Assembly (NCBI RefSeq): GCF_024808665.1
Contig: NZ_JANUBZ010000005.1
Span: 1-64,000, forward strand
Direction: 5' to 3'
Source: Mucilaginibacter empetricola
GTDB taxonomy: Bacteria; Bacteroidota; Bacteroidia; Sphingobacteriales; Sphingobacteriaceae
DNA length: 64,000 nt
The notes under the pieces were generated by a model. That model was not told the origin of the DNA. It saw only the letters and a list, made by a program, of their open reading frames with translations, and ran no database searches. Below are positions 25,612 through 35,626 of this stretch, piece by piece. Made by a program: the position numbers and the translations under genes. The first letter of the stretch is position 1. Each line of letters begins with the position of its first letter.

Positions 25612-27522
25612 ATGTCTAAAATAATTGGAATCGACTTAGGAACAACCAACTCATGTGTTGCAGTAATGGAGGGTAACGAACCCGTAGTTATTGCTAACAG
25701 TGAAGGTAAACGTACTACGCCGTCAGTAGTGGCTTTTGTTGACAACGGCGAGCGTAAAGTAGGTGACCCGGCAAAACGCCAGGCTATAACCAATCCTACA
25801 AAAACTATTTATTCTATTAAACGCTTTATGGGTAACCAATTTAATGAGGTTACTAAAGAGGCATCACGTGTGCCTTACAAAGTGGTTAAAGGCGACAACA
25901 ACACACCGCGTGTTGAAATTGGCGACCGTAAATATACTCCGCAAGAAATTTCGGCCATGATTCTTCAAAAAATGAAGAAAACTGCTGAGGATTTTTTGGG
26001 AACTGAAGTTACTGAAGCAGTTATTACTGTACCAGCTTACTTTAATGATGCGCAACGTCAGGCTACTAAAGAAGCCGGAGAAATTGCAGGTTTAAAAGTT
26101 CGTCGTATTATTAACGAACCTACCGCTGCTGCCTTAGCTTACGGCTTAGACAAAGCACACAAGGACATGAAAATTGCCGTGTTCGACTGCGGTGGTGGTA
26201 CTCATGACGTTTCTGTACTGGAACTAGGCGACGGTGTATTTGAAGTAAAATCAACCGACGGTGATACTCACCTAGGTGGTGATGACTTTGACCAGGTAAT
26301 TATTGATTGGTTAGCTGACGAATTTAAAAACGATGAAGGTGTTGATCTGCGTAAAGATCCAATGGCTTTACAACGTTTAAAAGAATCAGCTGAGAAAGCT
26401 AAAATTGAATTATCGAGCACCGCTCAAACTGAAATTAACTTACCATATATTACAGCTACTGATGGTGTGCCTAAGCACCTGGTTAAAACTTTAACCCGTG
26501 CTAAATTTGAGCAACTGGCTGATAGCTTAATAAAACGTACTATTGAGCCTTGTAAAACAGCATTGAAAAATGCTGGTTACAGCACTTCAGATATCGACGA
26601 GATCATATTGGTAGGTGGTTCAACCCGTATCCCGGCTATTCAGGAAGCGGTTGAAAAATTCTTCGGTAAAGCACCATCAAAAGGTGTAAACCCTGACGAA
26701 GTGGTAGCTATCGGTGCTGCTATTCAAGGTGGTGTATTAACCGGAGAAGTGAAAGATGTGTTATTGCTTGACGTTACCCCGCTTTCATTAGGTATTGAAA
26801 CTATGGGTGGTGTAATGACTAAATTAATTGAAGCTAATACTACTATCCCTACTAAAAAATCTGAAGTGTTCTCTACTGCGTCTGACAGTCAGCCGTCTGT
26901 TGAGATCCACATTTTGCAAGGCGAACGTCCTATTGCTTCTGCTAACCGTACAATTGGCCGTTTCCACCTGGATGGTATACCACCAGCACCTCGTGGAGTG
27001 CCGCAGGTTGAAGTAACTTTTGATATTGATGCTAACGGTATATTACATGTATCTGCAAAAGATAAAGCTACCGGTAAAGAGCAAAAAATCCGTATCGAGG
27101 CTTCATCAGGTTTAACTGATGCTGAGATCAAAAAGATGAAGGATGAGGCTGAAGCAAATGCTGATGCTGACAAAAAGGCAAAAGAAGAAGTTGAAAAACT
27201 GAACGCTGCCGATGCTTTGATCTTCTCGACTGAAAAACAGTTGAAAGAATACGGTGATAAAATCTCTGCTGATAAAAAAGGTCCAATTGAATCTGGCTTA
27301 ACTAAATTGAAAGAAGCTTATGCTTCCAAAGATTTTGATGCCATTGATGCAGCACAAGCTGAATTAAGCAACGCATGGAATGTAGCATCTGAAGAGATGT
27401 ACAAAGCAAGCGGTGATGCTGGTCAGGGTCAGCCTGAAGCTAACGGCGGTGCCGGTTCTTCTGGTGGTGGTCATACCGAAGGTGATGCAGTTACTGATGT
27501 AGACTTCGAAGAAGTAAAATAA
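25612..27522 (+). CDS. dnaK: Molecular chaperone DnaK (Hsp70)
   Basis: 636 residues; ATP-driven folding with DnaJ and GrpE. Start [21 protein letters not shown] is diagnostic (first phosphate loop). ATPase domain to about 380, with [19 protein letters not shown] near its end; linker [19 protein letters not shown]; substrate domain about 395-505; helical lid and Gly-rich tail ending DVDFEEVK. In the second phosphate motif it reads [10 protein letters not shown] where most DnaKs have DLGGGTFDVS. No dnaJ or grpE adjoins it. It ends with a perfect-stem terminator. Confidence 0.98.
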   Translation: MSKIIGIDLGTTNSCVAVMEGNEPVVIANSEGKRTTPSVVAFVDNGERKVGDPAKRQAITNPTKTIYSIKRFMGNQFNEVTKEASRVPYKVVKGDNNTPRVEIGDRKYTPQEISAMILQKMKKTAEDFLGTEVTEAVITVPAYFNDAQRQATKEAGEIAGLKVRRIINEPTAAALAYGLDKAHKDMKIAVFDCGGGTHDVSVLELGDGVFEVKSTDGDTHLGGDDFDQVIIDWLADEFKNDEGVDLRKDPMALQRLKESAEKAKIELSSTAQTEINLPYITATDGVPKHLVKTLTRAKFEQLADSLIKRTIEPCKTALKNAGYSTSDIDEIILVGGSTRIPAIQEAVEKFFGKAPSKGVNPDEVVAIGAAIQGGVLTGEVKDVLLLDVTPLSLGIETMGGVMTKLIEANTTIPTKKSEVFSTASDSQPSVEIHILQGERPIASANRTIGRFHLDGIPPAPRGVPQVEVTFDIDANGILHVSAKDKATGKEQKIRIEASSGLTDAEIKKMKDEAEANADADKKAKEEVEKLNAADALIFSTEKQLKEYGDKISADKKGPIESGLTKLKEAYASKDFDAIDAAQAELSNAWNVASEEMYKASGDAGQGQPEANGGAGSSGGGHTEGDAVTDVDFEEVK

Positions 27523-27550
27523 TCCCAATCTCCTAAGAGATTTAATAAAT

Positions 27551-27584
27551 AAAACCCCGGCTAATAATTTAGCCGGGGTTTTTT
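27551..27584 (+). terminator. Terminator of dnaK
   Basis: AAAACCCCGGCT (27551-27562) pairs perfectly with AGCCGGGGTTTT (27571-27582); loop AATAATTT; T-run follows. Confidence 0.9.
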
Positions 27585-27598
27585 GTTGAGGATGATTA

Positions 27599-27629
27599 GA
27601 CTTCCGAAGTTTTCAAAACTTCGGAAGTC
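27599..27629. repeat. Short perfect palindromic element (ACTTCCGAAG type)
   Basis: GACTTCCGAAGTTTT then CAAAACTTCGGAAGTC, a 15-bp stem with a one-base centre. It lies between the dnaK terminator and the convergent GH31 gene. Similar ACTTCCGAAG palindromes occur as intergenic repeats in related genomes as far as I recall; that is not verified here. Confidence 0.65.
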
Positions 27630-27672
27630 TTTTACTGAGTGATTTAGTCGGTTTTTTGTAGCCTAGATTTGT

Positions 27673-30063
27673 TTAATAAACTATATTGATCAACTGGTTG
27701 TTATTATCAAATAAGCTATAATCTGTTCCATTCTCTACATCTGGCCAAATTTTAACAGGCTTGCCATTTACTTTAAAGGTTTTTATATTTCCTTTAAACC
27801 CATGCAATACCAATTTAATTTTGTTGTATTTAGATGCAAAAGATCCTTCAACGGCTAATAAACTAATAACACTTTTTGCCGGATCAAAATGGATTTCCCT
27901 CTTGTAATAATCTCCATTTTCGTAGTTGTATGATGAGCCGTCATCTTCATAATAAGCAAAGCTGTTGGCTTCTTTGCCATACCATACATTGATCTCTAAA
28001 ATGCCGTCGCCTTTTTCGCTGGTGCTTTGCACTACACTTTGCATGGGGATGATAGCCCCGGCTTTGGCAAATACCGGTAAATCATTTAAAGGCGCTTCAA
28101 CATGTATAGCTTTACCGCCTGTAAACTTTTCGCCTGTACTTAAACGATACCACTCGCCGATAGGCAGGTAAACATCTTCGGTAAAACGGGTACTTTCAAC
28201 CGGGGCAACTAGTAAAGCATCGCCAAATAAAAACTGGTTCTGATATTTGGTATTATATACCGACGTATCCTGGGTATAGTTAATAGCCAACGTACGACTC
28301 AAAGGCAAGCCGGTTTGGTGTGACTGATAATAACCCGAGTAAATGTATGGCAATAATTTATAACGTTGCTCAATGTCTTTTTTAATGATGGCTTCATTTT
28401 CCTTACCCCAGCGCCATGGCTCGCGGTATTTGGTGCCCTGCATAGCATGATTGCGGAACATCGGCGTATAAACACCTAATGAGTTCCAGCGAACCATTAA
28501 CTCGGGCGTAGGATCGCCCGTAAAGCCACCAATATCAACACCCACTAATGACATGCCAGTAATACCCAAACTGTTTACCAAACGCTGCCCTAACAGCATG
28601 TGGGCGTCATAGGCAGAGTTATCACCTGTCCACACGGCCGAATAGCGCTGCGTGCCCGAATATGCCGCGCGTGTAAGTACAAACGGGCGCTTGTTGCCTA
28701 ATATCTTCTTGGTGCCTTCAAAAGTGGCACGTGCCATTTCCATTCCATATACGTTGCGTACTTCGGGCATATAATAATCGCCGAATTTCACAATTGATGG
28801 GATGTTTTGCCCCCATGCCGCTGGTTCATTCATATCGTTCCAAAAACCTTCAACACCTGGTTCGATAAGAGCTGTAAATGATGCACCCCACCATTTACGA
28901 ACATCCTCCCTAAAAAAATCAGGAAAATGGCAGCGGCCCGGCCATACGCTGCCAATATATTTTTCACCGTTGGGATAAGTCGCAAAATAATTTTTGGCAA
29001 CACCTTCATCGTATTGTTTGTAGCCCGGTTCAACTTTAATGCCTGGGTCAACAATAGTTACCAGGTGAAAGTTCATAGCTTTAAGTTGGTCGATAAAAGC
29101 TTTTGGATCGGCAAATGTTGTTTTGTTCCAGGTGAATATTTTGTAGTGATCCATATAGTCAATATCACAATACATTACATCAGCAGGAATTTTTTCCTTA
29201 CGGAATGTTTCGGCAATGTCCAAAACTTCCGCAGCGCTCATATAGCTCCAGCGGCATTGCTGATATCCCAAACTCCATAGCGGCGGCATTTGCATGCGGC
29301 CGGTAAGCCAGGTATAATCTTCAATGATTTTTGATACACTTTGTGCGCCAAAGAAATAATAGTTCATATCGCCCGCGTCGGCTCCAAACCAACTCATGGT
29401 ATCGTCTGTTGAAGCGCCAAAGTCGAAATAACTTTTATGGGTATTATCAAAGAATAGTCCATATGTCAATCCATCATGCAAGCCTACAAAAAATGGAAAA
29501 GTTTCATAAAGTGGGTCCGACTTTGGCGTATGATCGGGCACATCCGAGTTCCAGTTTACATAAGAGCTTCCCCGCCGATTTAAATCGCCTGTTTTCTCGC
29601 CAAGACCGATGAACTTTTCATCCTTATATAATTTTCGATAGTTAACCACCTTTGTTCCCTGCCAGTTGGTACCAAAGCGAGCATCGTCTTCACTTAGTAC
29701 TTTATCATCCGCAGTATAAAAGCTAAAACGCAACGGTGATTTGCTTATACGAAGTTTTAATGCCCCGGTATTGATCGATAAGTCATTGGCCGATTCAGTG
29801 TACTCCAATTTTTCTGCAGGTTTTTGAATAACCGCAAACGAAGTATCAACACTATGAACCTTACTAATGTTTACGCGGATAATGGTAGGAGAATAGATCC
29901 ATATCCGCGCTTCGGCCTCTTTTGTTTTGATAATTAAGATATTGCTTTGCTGACTAATGCTTTCGGTATTTCCTAAAATTTCGGTTTCCATATGCTGCTG
30001 GGCAAATAAACGGGATGAGCAAATAAATAAGAGTATTAATAAGGAACAGCAATAACGTTTCAT
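27673..30063 (-). CDS. Exported GH31 alpha-glucosidase
   Basis: 796 residues with a signal peptide (to about residue 22, ending LFAQ). Layout is that of GH31: N-terminal beta sandwich, catalytic barrel, C-terminal sandwich. The nucleophile motif GFWNDMNEPAAWG is near residue 408, preceded by YCDIDYMDHYKIFTWN, and GVDIGGF marks the later part of the active site. Such enzymes release glucose or xylose from non-reducing ends of alpha-linked sugars; the precise substrate is not determined. Probably periplasmic. A TACTTTTG -7 candidate (30086-30093, minus strand) lies just upstream. No SusCD pair is in the window. Confidence 0.9.
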   Translation of the reverse strand: MKRYCCSLLILLFICSSRLFAQQHMETEILGNTESISQQSNILIIKTKEAEARIWIYSPTIIRVNISKVHSVDTSFAVIQKPAEKLEYTESANDLSINTGALKLRISKSPLRFSFYTADDKVLSEDDARFGTNWQGTKVVNYRKLYKDEKFIGLGEKTGDLNRRGSSYVNWNSDVPDHTPKSDPLYETFPFFVGLHDGLTYGLFFDNTHKSYFDFGASTDDTMSWFGADAGDMNYYFFGAQSVSKIIEDYTWLTGRMQMPPLWSLGYQQCRWSYMSAAEVLDIAETFRKEKIPADVMYCDIDYMDHYKIFTWNKTTFADPKAFIDQLKAMNFHLVTIVDPGIKVEPGYKQYDEGVAKNYFATYPNGEKYIGSVWPGRCHFPDFFREDVRKWWGASFTALIEPGVEGFWNDMNEPAAWGQNIPSIVKFGDYYMPEVRNVYGMEMARATFEGTKKILGNKRPFVLTRAAYSGTQRYSAVWTGDNSAYDAHMLLGQRLVNSLGITGMSLVGVDIGGFTGDPTPELMVRWNSLGVYTPMFRNHAMQGTKYREPWRWGKENEAIIKKDIEQRYKLLPYIYSGYYQSHQTGLPLSRTLAINYTQDTSVYNTKYQNQFLFGDALLVAPVESTRFTEDVYLPIGEWYRLSTGEKFTGGKAIHVEAPLNDLPVFAKAGAIIPMQSVVQSTSEKGDGILEINVWYGKEANSFAYYEDDGSSYNYENGDYYKREIHFDPAKSVISLLAVEGSFASKYNKIKLVLHGFKGNIKTFKVNGKPVKIWPDVENGTDYSLFDNNNQLINIVY

Positions 30064-30197
30064 TGGTTTTTAAAATTGAACTAATCAAAAGTAATAATTA
30101 TCCGGTAACGTTCCCGGAGATTGCTATTATAAAGATGCATGTTAAAGAAAGTTAAAATTTATTGATCCTTATTTATTGATGCTATTTTTATAATGAT

Positions 30198-30908
30198 ATG
30201 ATCATCAATAAAATATCATTTGTTTTGCTGGTTTCTTTAATCACGGTTAAAGGATCATTTGCCCAAATTTGTAAGGGGCAAAAGGGTATGGTGATAAAAA
30301 AGGGTACAGTTATACGACTAGGAAATATAAAGGTGTTAAACAAGCAGAATAAAGCGCATGCTCTATCAAATATTTACGGGATTTTTAATATCCCTGCATC
30401 GACAGGGGATACTTTGCAGTTTTCCGGCGATGACATGCAGAGTTATGAATTGGTAGTTTCTGATTTTACAGATAAGATAGTATTTCTTGAACCTGCAATT
30501 CAGCTAAACGAAGTAGTAATACAAGAAAATTCAATGCAGGCAGATTTTAAAGAAGTGCGTAGAGGGTACCGAAGTAAAAGTGTTTTCTATACGGGCACAC
30601 CACATTATTATTACTTGTTTTTAAAGCCGATGACTTTTATTTATGAAAACTTTAAGAGTGAAGTTATAAACGCCCGTAAGTTTAACCGGTTTGCCCGCGC
30701 CGAAATGGCATCAATAAAAGTTGCGGAGCGCTTTAATGATAAATTTATAAAAGCAACAATACCAATTAATAATACGGAATTGGAGCAGTTTAGAATGGCG
30801 TATGAGCCATCAATAAAACAATTGGATGCTATGAGCGATTATGAACTTATTAACTACATCTGCAAGTGCTACGACGATTTTGAGAAGAAAAAATCAAAAA
30901 TCGGATAA
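30198..30908 (+). CDS. Exported protein with a carboxypeptidase-regulatory-like domain
   Basis: 236 residues with a signal peptide (about 1-22, ending GSFAQ). Residues about 35-105 resemble the CarboxypepD_reg-like beta sandwich of Bacteroidota: GNIKVLNKQNKAHALSNIYG, then DTLQFSGDDMQSYELVV and IQLNEVVI. The remaining part (106-236) is charged and helical, with no recognised domain. Many such proteins sit at the cell envelope or precede TonB receptors; here there is none. Function unknown. Confidence 0.65.
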   Translation: MIINKISFVLLVSLITVKGSFAQICKGQKGMVIKKGTVIRLGNIKVLNKQNKAHALSNIYGIFNIPASTGDTLQFSGDDMQSYELVVSDFTDKIVFLEPAIQLNEVVIQENSMQADFKEVRRGYRSKSVFYTGTPHYYYLFLKPMTFIYENFKSEVINARKFNRFARAEMASIKVAERFNDKFIKATIPINNTELEQFRMAYEPSIKQLDAMSDYELINYICKCYDDFEKKKSKIG

Positions 30909-30910
30909 TT

Positions 30911-30965
30911 GATTAAATTAAAAAGCTAAGCAAATTGTTCATCTGCTTAGCTTTTTAATTTAATC
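30911..30965. terminator. Bidirectional terminator, 22-bp perfect stem
   Basis: Perfect inverted repeat 30911-30932 with 30944-30965 (core AAAAAGCTAAGCA), loop of 11 bases. It has A and T runs on both sides and separates the convergent genes 30198-30908 and 30967-31869, serving both. Confidence 0.9.
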
Positions 30966-30966
30966 G

Positions 30967-31869
30967 TTATGGCCAAAGATTTTCCGGATAGGTTCCGCTA
31001 TTAACCAGGTCAGATATGCTTTTTTGTACGATCGGTTTATCTTCTTTATAAGTAACACCAAACCATTTTTCGCCGGTTGGGATTACTTTAAATGAAGCTT
31101 CGCCACTTTTTATTAATTCATCGCCAATAAGAGGAATAAAGAATTCAGCTTTTGGATCATTTTGATTTTTTTCGACAAAGGCTTTAAACAAAGGTTCTGT
31201 TTTTGCGAAAACAGCCGGAGTGAAGCCCCAGAAATTCATGGAAACAGGTGTGTTTGAAGGCAATGGAATTTCCTGACCATTTTCTTCATAAACTACGCTA
31301 CCGTCTTTAGCAAAATATACTTTCAAACGCTCATTTATAGCTACCATGTTATGATTTTCATCAACCTGGCAAACACCACGAGATACGGTTCCATATTCTG
31401 ACAAAGTTCTGTCAACCTGATAACCGATTATTGAAAATTTATCATCGGCTACTTCAGTATTTAAAAATTTAGCCATTTTTTCAAATGCATCATAACCATA
31501 AAAGTCATCGGCATTAATTACGCAAAACGGCTCATTGATTTGATTTCTTGCTGAAAGCACCGCGTGGGCAGTTCCCCACGGTTTAGCACGCTCAATAGTT
31601 TTATCAATACCAAAAGGTTTCAAATCATAACTTTGAAAAACGTAATCTGTTTCTATGCGTCCCTTTAATTTAGGTTCAAAAATAGCTTTAAACGGCTCAG
31701 CAAATTCCTCCCGAATAATGAAGCTTACCTTGCCAAAACCTGCTTTAATGGCATCGTAAATGGAATAATCTATAATGGTTTCGCCATGCGGGCCAAAGCC
31801 ATCAACCTGTTTCATGCTCCCGTAGCGGCTGGCCATGCCCGCGGCCAGAATTAATAATGTTGGTTTCAT
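30967..31869 (-). CDS. Sugar nucleotidyltransferase (NTP transferase family)
   Basis: 300 residues. The N-terminus LLILAAGMASRYGSMKQVDGFG is the nucleotide-binding signature of sugar-phosphate nucleotidyltransferases (GxGTRx-like; GMASRYG here). INADDFYGYDAF carries the metal-binding aspartates and PWGTAHAVLSAR the loop that senses the nucleotide. It would form a nucleotide sugar from a sugar phosphate; the exact sugar cannot be told. It resembles a group annotated as UTP-glucose-1-phosphate uridylyltransferase-like in Bacteroidota. Transcribed alone on the minus strand. Confidence 0.85.
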   Translation of the reverse strand: MKPTLLILAAGMASRYGSMKQVDGFGPHGETIIDYSIYDAIKAGFGKVSFIIREEFAEPFKAIFEPKLKGRIETDYVFQSYDLKPFGIDKTIERAKPWGTAHAVLSARNQINEPFCVINADDFYGYDAFEKMAKFLNTEVADDKFSIIGYQVDRTLSEYGTVSRGVCQVDENHNMVAINERLKVYFAKDGSVVYEENGQEIPLPSNTPVSMNFWGFTPAVFAKTEPLFKAFVEKNQNDPKAEFFIPLIGDELIKSGEASFKVIPTGEKWFGVTYKEDKPIVQKSISDLVNSGTYPENLWP

Positions 31870-31987
31870 AGTTTTAGATACATCGAAATAAATGTAAATA
31901 TGACATTTTATTTCTGATTATTTTATTGTGATAAATGTTTTTTACTGATAAAATGTTTCGACCTGTTAAAATGTTTTACGCAAGCCA

Positions 31988-33103
31988 TTATTTAATGTAC
32001 CTGAAGTCCTGACCTGCTTTAATGCTCAATAAAGCTTCATAAATAAGGCGTATCACATTGTCAACATCTTGTTTGTGAATCATCTCCACAGTAGTATGCA
32101 TATAACGCAATGGCAGGGAAATTAAAGCCGATGGAACGCCATCGTTTGAATAAGCAAATGCGTCTGTATCGGTTCCCGTTGAACGTGATGATGCCTGGCG
32201 CTGAAACGGAATTTCGGCTTTTTCAGCCGCTTTGATTAATAATTTATTCAAATTGTTCTGTACTGCCGGGGCGTATGAAATTACCGGCCCTTTGCCACAA
32301 GCTAAATCACCCTGACTAATTTTGTTAATCATTGGTGTTTGTGTATCGTGTGTAACGTCAGTAACAATGGCAACATTTGGTTTAATGTGATGGGCTATCA
32401 TTTCTGCACCGCGTAAGCCAATTTCTTCCTGTACAGCATTTACAATATATAAGCCAAAAGGAAGTTTTACTTTATTTTCTTTAAGCAAACGGGCAACTTC
32501 TGCAATCATAAAGCCGCCTGCACGATTGTCCAAAGCACGACCTACATAATAACGGTCGTTGAGCACCATAAATTCATCTTCATAAGTGATTACGCAACCA
32601 ACATGGATACCCAGTTTTTCAACTTCTTCTTTTGAGGTACAGCCGCAATCCAAAAATATGTTTTTTAGTGTAGGCGCTTCCTCTTTTTCGCCCGCACTAC
32701 GGGTGTGTATGGCCGGCCATCCGAAAACTGCTTTTACAATACCTTTATCGGTATGGATATTAACTCTTTTTGAAGGCGCTATCTGATGATCAGAACCTCC
32801 GTTACGTATCACATAGATTAATCCATCATTGGTAATGTAGTTTACAAACCATGATATTTCATCAGCGTGAGCCTCAATTACTACCTTATATTCTGCTTTT
32901 TTGTTGATTATACCAACCGCTGTACCATAGTTGTCTACATAATACTCATCAATATAAGGTTTTATATAGTCAAGCCACAGTTCCTGACCTTTCCATTCAA
33001 AGCCGGTAGGTGATGGATTATTAATATATTTTTCAAAAAACGATAGTGAAGTTTTATTTACAACAGCAACATGCTCAGTTGCTTCCGATTTTTTTTTAGC
33101 CAT
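31988..33103 (-). CDS. M42 family metallopeptidase (aminopeptidase)
   Basis: 371 residues. Metal and catalytic motifs fit M42: VIEAHADEISWFV (His and Asp), ALDNRAGGFMIAEV, NAVQEEIGLRGAEM (catalytic Glu pair), VTDVTHDTQTP and TGTDTDAFAYS with YMHTTVEMIHKQDV at the end. These enzymes form dodecameric cytoplasmic aminopeptidases that digest peptides from the proteasome-like or other proteases. A TATATTTG -7 box is at 33136-33143 (minus strand), 33 bases before the ATG. Confidence 0.9.
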   Translation of the reverse strand: MAKKKSEATEHVAVVNKTSLSFFEKYINNPSPTGFEWKGQELWLDYIKPYIDEYYVDNYGTAVGIINKKAEYKVVIEAHADEISWFVNYITNDGLIYVIRNGGSDHQIAPSKRVNIHTDKGIVKAVFGWPAIHTRSAGEKEEAPTLKNIFLDCGCTSKEEVEKLGIHVGCVITYEDEFMVLNDRYYVGRALDNRAGGFMIAEVARLLKENKVKLPFGLYIVNAVQEEIGLRGAEMIAHHIKPNVAIVTDVTHDTQTPMINKISQGDLACGKGPVISYAPAVQNNLNKLLIKAAEKAEIPFQRQASSRSTGTDTDAFAYSNDGVPSALISLPLRYMHTTVEMIHKQDVDNVIRLIYEALLSIKAGQDFRYIK

Positions 33104-33135
33104 GATTCAATAAAAACGGTCAAAAATGCCGTTCA

Positions 33136-33143
33136 CAAATATA
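33136..33143 (-). promoter_or_regulatory. -7 element before the M42 peptidase gene
   Basis: TATATTTG on the minus strand fits TAnnTTTG. The nearest TTTG upstream is 25 bases away, so the -33 is uncertain. Confidence 0.4.
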
Positions 33144-33299
33144 ATGATTACCATGAAAGCTAAAAACACAAAATAACTGGCATAGATTCAAACTGAACGG
33201 GTTAACGGGGATTGAAAATGAGTAGATTTCTTAGAGTTTTTGGGAATACTTTTAAGGTTAAGAAACGCAGTGTTCGGGTGTGATTTGTTAATGATTTAA

Positions 33300-33401
33300 C
33301 ATTGGCTTTATTTGGTATTCGTTCCTTTGCCGCGAGTAAATTTTTTCAAAGATCAGTTTAGTTAGTTAGGTCTGCTTGTGTAAAAACAAGCAGGCTTTTT
33401 T
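33300..33401 (+). ncRNA. Possible small RNA with its own terminator
   Basis: A classic terminator (CTGCTTGT, ACAAGCAG, loop GTAAAA, then CTTTTTT; 33372-33401) faces right, but no rightward gene lies upstream; the neighbouring M42 and GNAT genes are both on the minus strand. The start is unknown: CCTTTGCC at about 33331 could mark a -7-like box, but lacks TA. The size would be about 60-100 bases. Evidence is only the orphan terminator. Confidence 0.35.
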
Positions 33402-33828
33402 AATCGTCATTGCTCAAAGCCGGAAAAACTTTTTCCATTATCTCATAATTAATGCTGCCTTTACTAAACACCTGTCCGGTAAATGCAAACCCGGCCTTTA
33501 GGTAGAAGCCAAAAGCAGTGTCACGCGCATTGCACCATATTCTGTTTCCTCCATTTTCGCGGGCGTAATTAATAACCCATTGCAATAGGCTATTGCCAAC
33601 TCCCATTTTTTGTGTCGATGGATCAATTGCCAGTTTCCTGAACTGAAAATCAGCACCATTTTGGAACAGGGAAATTATTCCAACAAGCTTGTTGTCCTTA
33701 AATGCTCCAAAATGAATACCATCTTCGTCTTCCGCAAGCCCCATATTGTGTTTAAACTCGTTGGGGTATAAAACATCTCTGCGCAATTGCCAGGTTAGTA
33801 TCGGTGTTATTTGTTCGATGTATATCAT
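33400..33828 (-). CDS. GNAT family N-acetyltransferase
   Basis: 142 residues. The acetyl-CoA motif is RKLAIDPSTQKMGVGNSLLQWVI (R/QxxGxG/A form QKMGVG), preceded by LVGIISLF and followed by WCNARDTAFGFYLKAGF, as in the GNAT fold. It transfers an acetyl group to an amine substrate that is not predictable. It stands alone; its stop overlaps the T-run of the orphan terminator. Confidence 0.85.
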   Translation of the reverse strand: MIYIEQITPILTWQLRRDVLYPNEFKHNMGLAEDEDGIHFGAFKDNKLVGIISLFQNGADFQFRKLAIDPSTQKMGVGNSLLQWVINYARENGGNRIWCNARDTAFGFYLKAGFAFTGQVFSKGSINYEIMEKVFPALSNDD

Positions 33829-33833
33829 TCTTT

Positions 33834-33962
33834 TTAGCTTAGAGCAGAAAGACTAAAGCAGAAAGCTTTTTGTGTGAGCCGAAAACTGAGAGACCATAGC
33901 CGAAAGCTTTTTATGGATTTTTCAAGCTTTTGCTTTCAGCTCTTTGCTGTCGGTTTTCAACT
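33834..33962. repeat. GCAGAAAGC-word inverted repeat spacer
   Basis: Contains GCAGAAAGC, GCCGAAAGCTTTTTATGG and similar, then on the right AGCTTTTGCTTTCAGC and GTCGGTTTTC, which are their complements. It separates two minus-strand genes and has no ORF. Related words appear inside uvrA (44770-44825). Confidence 0.6.
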
Positions 33963-33964
33963 CC

Positions 33965-35506
33965 CTACAATGGTATATTTCCGTGTTTTTTCTTCGGGTT
34001 ATTAACTACTTTGTTTTCCAGCATCTTAAATGCATGGATGAGTTTGATGCGCGTTTCTGCAGGTTCAATTACTTCGTCAATAAAACCGCGTTCTGCAGCA
34101 CGGTAGGGGTTGGCGAAAATATCTGAGTATTGCATTTCCATTTCCTTCCATTTTACTTCTTTATCTTTTGCGGCATTTATTTCGCGCTTAAAAATAATTT
34201 CAGCGGCTCCTTTGGCGCCCATTACTGCAATTTCTGCTGATGGCCACGCATAGTTCATATCGGCACCAATATGTTTGGAGTTCATTACATCATAAGCGCC
34301 GCCATAGGCCTTGCGGGTAATAACAGTAATGCGTGGAACTGTAGCCTCGCAAAATGCATAAAGTAATTTGGCGCCATTGGTAATAATGGCATTCCATTCC
34401 TGGTCGGTACCCGGCAAAAAGCCCGGCACATCTTCAAATACCAGCAGCGGGATATTAAAGCTATCGCAAAAGCGAACAAAACGTGCGCCCTTGGTTGATG
34501 AATGTATATCCAATACTCCTGCCAAAAATGCAGGCTGATTAGCCACAATGCCAATGCTACGCCCGGCCAGCCGCGCAAAGCCCACAACAATATTTTCGGC
34601 GAAATCTTTATGTACTTCTAAAAACGATCCACCGTCGATTACCATATCAATTACTTCGCGGATATCATAAGGCTGCGACGAATTGTCGGGCATAATATTA
34701 TTTAAATCGGGCCTCAGCTCGTTCTTAATTTCATAGGGTAGAGCAGGGGCGGTATCCTCACAATTTTGAGGCATGTAACTCAATAGCTTTTTTACATGCT
34801 GAATGGCCTCTATCTCATTGGCACAGGCAAAATGCGTTACACCCGATTTGGTGGCGTGCGTGGTTGCCCCGCCTAATTCTTCGGAAGTAACTTCCTCATG
34901 AGTTACTGTTTTTACCACGTTGGGGCCTGTAACAAACATGTATGAGGTGTTTTCTACCATCAAAATAAAGTCGGTTATAGCGGGGGAGTACACTGCACCA
35001 CCGGCACATGGGCCCATTATGGCTGATATTTGCGGTACAACGCCTGATGCCATGGTATTACGGTAAAAAATATCGGCATAACCGCCTAATGATACTACAC
35101 CTTCCTGAATCCGGGCACCGCCAGAATCATTTAAACCCACAACCGGTGCGCCGTTTTTCATAGCGAGGTCCATTATTTTGCAAATCTTTTCGGCATGCGT
35201 TTCAGAAAGTGAGCCGCCAAAAACGGTAAAGTCCTGCGAAAAGGCATAAACCAAACGGCCATTTATGGTGCCATAACCTGTTATAACACCATCGCCGGGG
35301 TATTTCTCGTTTTCCATCCCAAAATCGGTAGACCGGTGTGCTACAAGCATCCCAATTTCCTGGAATGAACCCTCATCCATCAAAAAATGTAAACGCTCAC
35401 GTGCGGTAAGTTTTCCCTTTTTATGCTGACTTTCAATACGCGCTTTTCCGCCGCCTAAAAGAGCCTCATTCCGCTTTTGCTTTAATAATTTTATCTTGTT
35501 GTTCAC
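33965..35506 (-). CDS. Acyl-CoA carboxylase beta subunit (propionyl-CoA carboxylase-like)
   Basis: 513 residues; the carboxyltransferase of a biotin-dependent acyl-CoA carboxylase. It has the crotonase-fold glycine motifs: [39 protein letters not shown] and, in the second half, [17 protein letters not shown] and [19 protein letters not shown]. The start is GTG at 35506 ([20 protein letters not shown]); a TTG further upstream is not needed. It usually pairs with a biotin-carrying alpha subunit, which is not in this window. Substrate is most likely propionyl-CoA, but methylmalonyl- or other acyl-CoA is possible. Confidence 0.9.
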   Translation of the reverse strand: MNNKIKLLKQKRNEALLGGGKARIESQHKKGKLTARERLHFLMDEGSFQEIGMLVAHRSTDFGMENEKYPGDGVITGYGTINGRLVYAFSQDFTVFGGSLSETHAEKICKIMDLAMKNGAPVVGLNDSGGARIQEGVVSLGGYADIFYRNTMASGVVPQISAIMGPCAGGAVYSPAITDFILMVENTSYMFVTGPNVVKTVTHEEVTSEELGGATTHATKSGVTHFACANEIEAIQHVKKLLSYMPQNCEDTAPALPYEIKNELRPDLNNIMPDNSSQPYDIREVIDMVIDGGSFLEVHKDFAENIVVGFARLAGRSIGIVANQPAFLAGVLDIHSSTKGARFVRFCDSFNIPLLVFEDVPGFLPGTDQEWNAIITNGAKLLYAFCEATVPRITVITRKAYGGAYDVMNSKHIGADMNYAWPSAEIAVMGAKGAAEIIFKREINAAKDKEVKWKEMEMQYSDIFANPYRAAERGFIDEVIEPAETRIKLIHAFKMLENKVVNNPKKKHGNIPL

Positions 35507-35626
35507 AATCCTGGTTTATTATTGCAAGATGGTAAAAAAAGCGCAAAGCAGAAAAACAAAGCTAAAGCCCGAAATGTAAGATTGCCGGCTGAAAAACATT
35601 AAATTCGGGCAATTAAACAGCTTAAC

